Below, piece after piece: positions 56,001-64,000 of a stretch of DNA of 64,000 nucleotides; position 1 is the first letter of the stretch; each line of letters opens with the position of its first letter. The stretch comes from Hygrocybe punicea (Eukaryota > Basidiomycota > Agaricomycetes > Agaricales > Hygrophoraceae). The DNA lies in contig OY744464.1 of assembly GCA_963556145.1 (NCBI GenBank), positions 3,596,001 to 3,660,000 on the forward strand, given 5' to 3'. The position numbers were made by a program, and so were the translations under genes. Below the pieces are notes generated by a model. It had not been told where the DNA came from. It was given only the letters and a program-made list of their open reading frames with translations, and did not search any database.

Positions 56001-56193
56001 GGACTTCCGGAATGTCAAAGTGAGCCTATCCATTCCTTAACTTGCGGTTGAGAGTGTAATAATTTTACAGAATTCAGGTGCTGCAGTGACCAGTCAACAT
56101 AAGCGAACGGAACCAGTCGTGCATACAGAATTTGTTGGGCGTGACATTCTGGCATATGGCGAACACACAGTGACTTTCTTTGACCAACCTTGA
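53077..56193 (+). CDS. RRM-like plus WD40 protein
   Basis: Exons 53077-53342, 53408-53431, 53482-54111, 54182-55144, 55194-55332, 55378-55770, 55819-56019 and 56071-56193 give 912 residues. After a novel N-terminus, an RRM-like fold spans about residues 280-330 (HDCIFVFDQVPLTVGHRDV, then EISLFRNGKTNIIAVEF and AAYKVMGGM). A ~270-residue disordered Ser-rich linker leads to WD strands (FLSGGNDRFVNLWTI, VISSAGKRVWTVDM, RGYADGFVKLWDFRN, AYGEHTVTFFD). Joining the halves needs a GC donor at 55145 (AAGCG|GCAAGT). The alternative is two overlapping genes, the second starting MGALRHVEDACI at about 55228. RNA binding is inferred. Confidence 0.65.
53141..53170. repeat. 30-bp near-perfect palindrome in coding sequence
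   Basis: Two 15-base arms (CTGAATTTGGGTCCC and its partner) meet at CCCGGG with one mismatch; the inner 22 bp are perfect. It lies in the first exon of the RRM/WD40 gene. Confidence 0.85.
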
Positions 56194-56340
56194 TGCAAAT
56201 GAAGTACCTAATGTGAAATCTTGATTTTCCCACCCTTATCCAATAAGACATCAAGTCATTAACAAGCTGAATGGGAAATGAATTGTACCCTTGCCGATCA
56301 TAACGAGATAAGACAATATGTAGCATTGGACTGATTCGCT

Positions 56341-58327
56341 CTATTCTGTCCAGCCGCCCAGTTCAATTGCAAACGCTACAGCTAACTTGGAGAATTCCAG
56401 CATGTGAATGAAACTAAACTCATCCGATATATCGATGCGACTGCAGGCAGAGATAAGGAAGAATTCGGCGATAATAACGAAAAACCTTCTCACTCGTATA
56501 TGGAATGTATATTCCAGTTCGAGTTTTGAATGGAGCTCTCTGGATCCGGCAATATGGTGAGTAGATGAGACATCCAAGATGGAATAAAGGACTGCACCGA
56601 TTGAAAAGGCGCTGGGATATCCAGCCAGTTTCCATGAGGCACTGCGGATAAAACCACCATGAACATGTGGCCGGCAGGATCATCAATGCGCCTACTGATC
56701 ACTACAGGCATATCCACATTTAGTCGTCGTGTAAGGAATGTCAAGGTACGCTTCAATCAGTTGTATATTGAACTTCGTAAGACTGGAGGAAAAAGGAACA
56801 ATCCGAATTAGTATTCAAACAGTGAAAACAACCTCAGTCACCTTTCATCCGTAAAGTCCGTGATCACCCCAACTTCTTCCCGGGTTCCTCGTTTTACCCA
56901 AGCAGTCATATCGAACTGAGTTCATTGGTGTTCAAATGATACGGAGCAATCACATTAGGAGATATGTACCTGGCTCATCGCCAGAACATTCACTGAACGT
57001 TTTTCGTAATCATGGGCAACGGCTCGTGATCCAAGCAGGCCCCCTTCCTGAGTGTTGGGTTAGCTCTGCTTGCGGAACCCAGTTGTAAAGTTTACCTCGG
57101 CAGAATACCAATGAAACTCGACAGTGCGAACGGGGTGGAAATCGGCGGCAATCAAGGCACGATAAGCTTCAAGAATTGCCACAGTCCCAGAGCCATCATC
57201 ATCAGCACCTTTGATAAACGTTCAGCAAGAGAAATCAGGTTACGTGCAGACGGTTCATGTTACCGGGAGCTGGCCAAAATGGCCATCTATTCGTGCTGAG
57301 GGAATTGTCACATGAAGATCGTGGCGCCATGAAATGAAATTGTACCTGTCTTGATGGGCGCCAATGACGACAACACCATCATCTGTGGCGGAAGAACCGT
57401 TGATTCGGAGAATCTGCGATTCGTATTTGATTTGAGATTCACTTTTCAAGAGAATATGAACCAACGATGGTATTCTGGCCCCACCAGTGAGGAAACTCTG
57501 TGAGAGTGATCCTTTCGCGAAGTCCATCAGAACTCCACTCAGAGGTTATCTGCAGCCGGGTTTCGATCAACAAAACTCCGCAAGGTTGGCTGAGAATGAT
57601 ACCTCTGATATTTTGGACAGCAGCCATTGTTGGCTTTGCTTTCCTGTCTGGAAATGGCAACTGAGTGGCATACACGTTGCTCAAAGTCGAATAGTTTTAC
57701 GTCACTGAGATAATCTAAGATTTGATCAGCAAAAAGGGGGTAAGAAGGAACGACAGTGTGGTATACGCCTGGTGCGGAAGCTGGTGAAATGTTCGAGATT
57801 CCCTTTCGGGCCCTCAGTCGAAAGCGTCTTCAAAATAGGTTTGACCTTTTCTGTGGCGTTGGGTGATGGGAAGGAAACTAAACACCGCAACTCATGTAAA
57901 TGGCGAGGCAACGAGTGGTTGTAATGAACATACACTTGTTCTGGGTTATCCGGGGAGAAGAATGCCCTAATTCTTGCGTCTCCGTTCTATTAAGACATCA
58001 GTGGAATCCCTACCATTCTAACAACAGAATAAAGAAATGTATACATATCAAAGAAACGAAGACCTTGAGCTTTCGCTTGGATCTGCATGGGATGAGCTCA
58101 TTGACAAACTTGGGATAGACGAAAGAAAAACAACGAACCTTCTCAAGCTCTGTCATCCACTTCGGGGCTTGTCCTTCCATTTCCACTAGCCTGATTGCGT
58201 TCAAATCCAAGGCAAAGTCAGGGTGGTCTTCATAGCTGAGAAGGATTTGCTCGTTGTCAAGAGAATCAAACAAAGGAATTGCCAGAGAAAGACAAGCGAA
58301 AGGTAGCAGGGTAGAAAGACATTTCAT
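56341..58327 (-). CDS. Secreted M28 aminopeptidase (Lap1-like)
   Basis: Sixteen exons (58327-58139, 58082-58045, 57986-57934, 57877-57767, 57714-57701, 57647-57603, 57549-57466, 57413-57346, 57295-57264, 57208-57096, 57047-56970, 56915-56842, 56782-56696, 56641-56598, 56539-56494, 56440-56341) give 391 residues, typical of fungal leucine aminopeptidases. A signal peptide ([18 protein letters not shown]) and propeptide precede the zinc ligands: His in IGAHQDS, Asp in GADDDGSG, Glu pair in YSAEEGGLLGS, Asp in VITDFTDE and His in CSDHASW. It trims N-terminal residues from peptides outside the cell. One exon is 14 nt. It shares a 92-bp promoter with mitochondrial uL11. Confidence 0.93.
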
Positions 58328-58419
58328 TGGTGTACAAGGCTACAAGGCTACAAAATCGCAGCCAAGTTGATACTGATCACGTGTCGACTTATCATATAAA
58401 TTTTCTCACTCATTCCACC
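58328..58419. promoter_or_regulatory. 92-bp divergent promoter with CACGTG and TATAAA
   Basis: CACGTG at 58378-58383 lies about midway between the two starts (51 bp from the M28 ATG, 42 bp from the uL11m ATG). TATAAA at 58395-58400 is 20 bp before the uL11m ATG. Confidence 0.5.
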
Positions 58420-58912
58420 ATGTCCAAGGTGGCCGCCGTCGGAGTGCAGGTGGTGGTACGTTATCCCGAATTTGGGAGGGAAGTGCACTCAACGACATGC
58501 GTAGCGTTTACTCATACCAGCTGGGAAAGCTTCTCCTACACCTCCCATTGGCCCCGCCCTGGGAGCGCGAGGAGTGAAGTCAATGGATTTCTGCAAGGAA
58601 TTCAACGCACGAACCGCCCACATGGAGCAAGGCGTACCAATTCCCACTCTCATTACTGTCCAACCTGACCGAACTTTTACGTTCATCACCAAAACACCTC
58701 CCACAACATATTTTCTCAAGAAAGCCGCTGGAATAGAAAAAGGTACTGGCCGACCTGGCCATGAGATTACAGGCACCATCAGCTTGAAGCACGTGTTCGA
58801 GATCGCAAGCATCAAGGCAACAGATGAACACCTGAAGCATCTGAGGCTTGAAGCCATCGCAAGCACGATTGTTGGCACCGCGAGGAGTTTGGGGGTTCAG
58901 GTTGTTCCATGA
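58420..58912 (+). CDS. MRPL19: Mitochondrial large-subunit ribosomal protein uL11m
   Basis: Exons 58420-58455 and 58505-58912 give 147 residues. Family blocks are VRLLIPAGKASPTPPIGPALGARGVKSMDFCKEFN, IPTLITVQPDRTFTF, TPPTTYFLKKAAG and ISLKHVFEIASIK, ending IVGTARSLGVQVV. uL11 forms the base of the ribosomal stalk where translation factors bind. Absence of the long cytosolic-type insert and similarity to the bacterial form support the mitochondrial paralogue. A short N-terminus gives little cleavable presequence. Confidence 0.94.
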
Positions 58913-60007
58913 CTCGGCCCGTGTGATCCATAGGTGCGTACTACTCCGGGGATAAAAAATCTCCATAATTGAGCTTCTTTTCGTAGATCAAGAAATGGAA
59001 AGCAACTGCTCGTGCGGATTCGACGTTGAGCTCACTGGTCTCTACTTCCTTGGCCTTGGGTATATAGCATGATGTTCGCCGTAAGATATCCACTTTAATG
59101 GGTGATTGACACAACCGTTTAACCGCAAGTCTGAGATGTAGGCGATATATCTTGTGAAACTAAGTTCATTGAAACAAAATTAAACTTCGATCTGCAGCAT
59201 GAACTTTTCTTCCAAGAGTAGCCTGACTGTATTTGTTTCTTTCCATGTTGCGTCGAACATTCCGTGTGTAAAGGCTGACCTTGCCTATTATATTTGCAGT
59301 TCCTAGCGCATAGCCTTTGGTTTGCAACCGAACTCGCTGTTTTTGCTCGGTACGATGATCTTTGGACACGGCGAACAAATGAATTTACCTTATCTCCAAC
59401 CCCCTTGTACCTCATTAAGAGCTCCCGACACGCCCCTGCCACGCCCCTGCCTAGCAGGACCGCTTCCCCGGTTACACGTTCATGGGCTTTCCCAACCGCG
59501 CCGAAGGATTGCTCCCCAATTGCCTAATTCGGATACGTTTTGGATCCACGGATGGTAAGAACTCATCGCAATCTCAACAATATGCTTTTATGTCTTAAAT
59601 TGATTCTACATCCCCTCAGATATAGTTTCTTCCCCGCAATTCAGAAGAGACAAGATTCGGCTCATGCCGATTTTTTCTCCACGCCAATCTGTGCATCTGA
59701 AAGAAAATCTAGTGCTTCTTTGACTCGTGTTGTACCTCGATCATCCTGGCCTCGACCTCCTTGACCCCACTACACAACACTTAGGACGATATAGTGAACC
59801 CTTGCTTCTCGCTAACACGTTCATTTCTTGTTGATCTGTCACCGTGTCCACGTTCCGATCGAGGCGTTGCCTATTCTTCGAGAGAATAAACAAGATGCAG
59901 TGTCCGTTTTTTACCAAGATCCTGGGTATATAAACAGAGGCAGGTGGTAATATATCTTCCGTGGAGGCTGCATCTCGTTTGACCAACTCACCACACAGCT
60001 CCACGAA
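58913..60007. other. 1.1-kb region without an assigned gene
   Basis: No known family recognised. A possible spliced frame exists: an acceptor before 59457, the stretch FPGYTFMGFPNRAEGLLPN and a GTAAGA donor at 59556, continuing in phase for about 40 codons after a CCTCAG acceptor at about 59619. It has no clear start and is best treated as a possible relic or lineage-specific gene. The rest is the DUF6593 upstream region. Confidence 0.4.
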
Positions 60008-60824
60008 ATGAGTACTGCATCGAATGACATTTTGTCTTGGACCAACCAAGACCCTCGGGAGAGCCTCCTTTTCAACTCCTGGGGAGTTCTCTATCGTTTC
60101 CAGGTGAATTGCGTGGATATTCTCCCCTTCACGATGCTGAACCCTCGATTCCCAGACAACCGTCAGTCCTACTGGCCAAAGTGTAACTACTCTCTGGCGG
60201 TCAATAAGGACGAATAGAGAAGATCGAGTCGCGAGACTCGAATGGGCCCCCAATGGTGGGCTTGGTCGTGCGGTGATCGGAAAAGTTTGTCCTCTCCCAT
60301 TCATATGAAATACTTTGCGCTCAAATTATACAATAGAACACCCTTCCTATGGCCGACCTGGTCAGACCAGATCTGCGCATTCCAGTACGTCAAAACAACC
60401 GGATCTTTGGAAGTTGACCACATGTTTGAATTCTGCCAGGGCGCAAGAGTGTTTAATGGTCCGGACGGTCTTCAATACCGTTGGCGACCCAACAACACAG
60501 ACGTTATTGTAAGTTACCTGATTGAAACTGTACTTTGCTGATCATGGGTCATGCATGTAGCTCCAAGATGTCGCAGGAAACATCATAGCTTTTTTCCGTC
60601 CCACCCGGCTGACGCGTTACCAGATTGGGGATGTATACGGCGAACTTCACTTTGTCCGTGGCGCTGGCGCGGGCACTGTGGTACGGAGCTTTCCCCCACA
60701 ATTTGTCGTCCGCTGAACATTCTTCCCCCCTCCGCCCCCCCTTCTTCAGATGCATCCGCCCATCATGGACGCTGTAACGGTGACAGCGATGCTCTACCGC
60801 TTCTGCCAGGCATGGAACCTCTGA
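60008..60824 (+). CDS. DUF6593-type protein of Agaricomycetes
   Basis: Exons 60008-60103, 60156-60284, 60337-60384, 60440-60508, 60561-60680 and 60750-60824 give 178 residues. The fold is a run of short beta strands: SWGVLYRFQ, VARLEWAPNGGLGRAVIG, GPDGLQYRWRPNN, FRPTRLTRYQIGDVYGELHF, then a C-terminal helix (AVTVTAMLYRFCQAW). These are features I associate with DUF6593, a small domain expanded in Agaricomycetes and resembling tubby/scramblase-like barrels. No catalytic residues, signal peptide or membrane helix are evident, and the function is unknown. Confidence 0.8.
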
Positions 60825-61117
60825 TATGTGGAACGAAACGAAAAGGAAAATGCTGTAGTGTTTGGAACTGAATAGCACTGTAACTAGCCCCTCGTCTCTC
60901 TCTCTGCACATACCCGCGTGTAAATATCTATGTCTCCTGATCACTCTGAACTTTCTATCCGGTGACACATCTGGGCGTCAATGTCATCGATAAATGCAAT
61001 ATCCCCCGACATGAGACTCCCACTCACGTGGAGGTTCTTGCGCAAAAAAAATTTGATATGTCCGACACGCAGCTAACTATGGCACGGTCACCCGACTAAT
61101 ATTGAAACCGTATACAT

Positions 61118-62319
61118 TCACAATTTCACCTTCACCTGGGGAGTCTCCTGTTCCAAAATCACACCATCAACAATCTTATCCACGGTTCGAATGACCCATT
61201 CAGCCCCCTCATCACTCGAAAGCCAATCGTCTTCTGGGCTCTGGTGTCCCATGTTGCGAGCTTTCAAGAGACCAAAAACATGGCTTACGAGCTGCGGTCC
61301 GACCCGTTCTTCTGCTCGAAGACAAGCAATCCCAACAACAGAACTCAGCGCTCGACTGAGATTCCCTTGCAGTTCCATGTCTGTCCCTGAGGGCAAGGGA
61401 GACAAGACTGCACCATAGCTTTGGATGATGAACGCTGCATTCGTGAGATTAGTATCAGTGCAAGATAGACCAAGATCAGATCTCAACCATGATTAGAAGA
61501 AACGAGTCCAATGATGACGGCGTGTTCGACTCACAAATGAAATCCGGGTGATAGGAACCGAGCTTGTTGTATAGTTTATCTGCATGCGGCTCGTATATTG
61601 AGTTCCACATTTTCCTTCCCCGCGCGAGTGTTTCTTCGATGTTGCCGGAGGTCACGGCCCTGGATCAATTCCGGAAGTGAGTGAGAGTGTAAATTTGGAT
61701 GTCGCGGATCATGGGCCTCACCTTTGAGAGACTGTCCTCAAGGATGCCTTTACGTCGTCTTCTAGCGCTTCCGTGAGCGCAGCGAGGGAAAGAATGGTCT
61801 AAAACGTGAATTCAGGTTTTGCGAAGCACCAAAGTCTCATGAGACGTGGAGGGCAACGGCATGAGGCCCCTCGGGAAGTTGCCACGACCGCTGGTGACAA
61901 AATCATGGCGGAGATGGGGAAATCACATACTCGAGGAACCCCAACGAAGATCGCACTCTTCAAAGCGGCTTCCCGCATCACGGCGGCAGCATCCACAGAT
62001 TCTGCGGTACTTGTTCGTGAATCAACATTACTTGGGTCCACCCTGGTCACGAAACGGTACAAATGCCCCACGCTAGAAGGGCGGTTCAGCGTGAGGAGTG
62101 TGCATGTCTGAGGATTGACATTGAAGCGGAAACCAAGTGGTATCTGGGAGGATAACGAACCGTCAAGACCAACCAACCGATTTCTGCATTCTCATGCCTC
62201 GCATCTTGAAACGTGCTGGCAAATAATGTGCGCAAATTTGGGAGAGGAGGGCTAGAAAACGAGTTGGGGTTGCGTGTCGCCAATAACTGCTTGAGCGTGG
62301 TTGGTAAATGCCTGACCAT
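61118..62319 (-). CDS. AhpD-fold-like protein (carboxymuconolactone-decarboxylase-like)
   Basis: Exons 62319-62161, 62107-61931, 61798-61722, 61659-61535 and 61434-61118 give 284 all-helical residues. The central part VMREAALKSAIFVGVPRTILSLAALTEAL followed by a region on GRKMWNSIYEPHADKLYNKLGSYHPDF and SYGAVLSPLPSG resembles fungal AhpD-like proteins. The CxxC motif of true AhpD peroxidases is missing, so a redox function is unlikely as in many fungal members. The intron at 61799-61930 is long for this region (132 nt). The assignment rests on pattern memory and needs a profile search. Confidence 0.55.
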
Positions 62320-62581
62320 TCAGGCCAATATCCAGGATGTAGAACACAGAATTTGACATAGAACATCATGCAATAAATTTCTTCAAATATCTCCCTCCAG
62401 GAGAGACAAACAACTGGTATTGTCGAGTAAGTTAGCATGCACGGCACTCTACTAATATGCAAGAAACAAGTATAGCTAGACCGCATAGCGGGCAAGGTGA
62501 AAAGTGGGTGAGGGTATCACTATTGAAAGTAAGCATCTGAAGGATGTGTGTGAACCAAAGCAGATTACTTGGGTATAATGT

Positions 62582-63992
62582 TTAGCTGTAGATGTACTGG
62601 TAACCAAGCTGCGTCGGGCCACCGCCCTCTGACATCAGCTGGTTGGCAGGGGCGACACCTTGCATATTGTGCATGATACCTGAAGGAACCACCGCTGATT
62701 AGCAATGCGACCTTTGGGGGCGATATATTGTACTGACCGAATGCGAAATAGCTCTTCACCCAGGGCGTTTCATCCATGAAACGAGTCACTGTACTCATGA
62801 AATTAGGGACTTGGTCTGGAGGGCATTGAGGGCCATTGTTAAAGTTCTACAAAACACGATTATGAATAATGTGGTCATTTCGCAATGATAGCAACACACC
62901 TGGCAAGCGAATTCGGTGACGTAGACGTCGAGGTTGAAACGGTTGTGGTAATTTATGAGATAATTAATGAAATCTTGCGCATTTACATCGTACCAGTGAA
63001 GGGCCTGGCCATCAAACTGAACATGGGGCTTCAGTACCAGGATGACCGACGAAACCGATCTTGAATAAACACACCGTACATCCGTGACACGCAGCATAGA
63101 ACTCCGCCATCCATATCTCACCTTTGGGGTTCGAGGAGGTGGCAGGGGAAATGAGGGCGTAGCCGTGCTGTTTCAAAGGTTGAATGTACCGTTGCCACAG
63201 TTGTGCTCCTTCCTGGGGGCTCATGTTAGATTGCCCTGGTTCATTGGGCCTAAGCAATCTCTTGAGTTGAGATAACCATGGAGATAAAATATTCAAACCC
63301 ACTCATTCATACCCAAGACCATGTTGGCATATCCGGGAACAACGACTCGCTGGAATTCGGCCGCGTTCTGTGGACCCCACAGCATCGGTATGAAATTCAA
63401 CCCATGCAAGTTTTGAGGAGGGTAGACGCTCCAAGTGTAGATACTGTGGCAGTGATAAGTTCCAGTATATATATATTTACATAAGGAATCACTTGTGGAC
63501 ATGATCCGTCACGTAAGACCCGAGCGAGGGGTCGTTACCATTAGGCCATGCAAGACCAACCTTGCCAGAACCGCCTCCACCACTAGGAGGAGGAGGAGGC
63601 GGAGGCGGAGGAGGAGGAGGAGGCGGAGAGGGAGAGGGAGAGGGAGAACCGGAACCACCAGACTTTGAGCCACCGGTGCCGCCACTGGACCCGCCGTAGA
63701 CGGATGAAGTATGTTGTGTCGAGGTCGGGTGGGTCGTCGTTGCTGTGGAGGTGGTGGTGGTAGCAGCAGCAGCGGCAGCAGCAGCAGCAGTCGGATGTGT
63801 TCGAGTTTTGCACCGTCTCTGGAGGGAAGAGCTGCGTTTCTTGTTCACCAACGCGTGGGCATGGGGGTTACGGGCGACATGAGCTGAATCTATGGAAAGA
63901 GCGTGGACGGAAGAAGGAGCAAAAGAACACGCGAATATGGCGATTGAGGCAATGGCCAGCAGACTCAGGCTGACAAAAGATGCAGGAGCCAT
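62582..63992 (-). CDS. Secreted GH128 beta-1,3-glucanase-like enzyme with proline linker
   Basis: Exons 63992-63493, 63443-63303, 63249-63075, 63016-62900, 62846-62738 and 62679-62582 give 379 residues. A signal peptide (SLLAIASIAIFACSFAPSSVHA) is followed by Ala, Thr, Gly/Ser and a run of 14 prolines, then the catalytic barrel: KVGLAWPNGND, HGLNFIPMLWG, the acid/base Glu in LGMNEPNEPGQSNM, LHWYDV, the nucleophile Glu in VYVTEFACQ and PWVKSYFAFG. GH128 enzymes cut beta-1,3-glucan, the major wall polymer. The long proline and Ala-rich region may act as a wall-spanning linker. The start lies nine bases from the window edge, so an upstream start cannot be excluded. Confidence 0.9.
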
Positions 63993-64000
63993 GGGTGGAG

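Noticed and set aside
59741..60304. 187-codon minus-strand ORF
   Set aside because: It is antisense to the well-supported DUF6593 exons and has no motif.
1..64000. tRNA genes, rRNA and CRISPR arrays
   Set aside because: I looked for B-box-like GGTTCGA words and regular spaced repeats and found none with a supporting structure; CRISPR is not expected in this type of genome.

Overview
The window is nuclear DNA of a filamentous basidiomycete, most likely an Agaricomycete. Genes are dense and split by many short introns (mostly 46-65 nt, about 150 inferred). Families include PIF/Harbinger and Tc1/mariner transposons, a DUF6593 protein, GH128, GH125 and GH9 glycosidases, fungal MET10-type sulfite reductase and fused LEU1. 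Exons were joined by hand from reading frame, GT/GC..AG signals and family conservation; every multi-exon model closes to a whole number of codons.

Region 1 (1-11.7 kb) is a transposon nest with almost no host genes. A Tc1/mariner transposase gene is split by a 1,670-bp solo-LTR-like insertion with a 5-bp target duplication. A second, CpG-depleted copy of part of that LTR lies at 4.7 kb. Two inverted copies of a ~285-bp repeat flank a complete 4,010-bp PIF/Harbinger element, whose two genes carry three nonsense codons, all explained by C-to-T changes. A 511-bp foldback MITE closes the region.

Region 2 (11.8-26.4 kb) starts the conserved gene space: a HERP-like ubiquitin-domain membrane protein, the PKA regulatory subunit, a Ser/Thr-rich single-pass surface protein divergent from a membrane-anchored GH9 enzyme, MET10, FUR1 and RRP8. 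Region 3 (27-45 kb) holds a HerA/FtsK-like ATPase, a NIPA-type transporter divergent from SEC12, TAF9 divergent from ISU1, PRP31, an SRA-YDG protein, ribosomal protein eL29 divergent from LEU1, and a disordered protein. Region 4 (45-64 kb) holds GH125, a C2/proline-rich protein, a WD40 protein divergent from an RRM-like/WD40 protein, an M28 aminopeptidase divergent from mitochondrial uL11, DUF6593, an AhpD-fold-like protein and a GH128 glucanase.

Themes: divergent gene pairs 90-360 bp apart, CACGTG boxes 40-66 bp upstream of several starts, an apparent excess of GC-AG introns, very small exons, and C-to-T decay of repeats in a genome that also encodes a methyl-CpG-reader-type SRA protein. I saw no tRNA, rRNA or CRISPR array.
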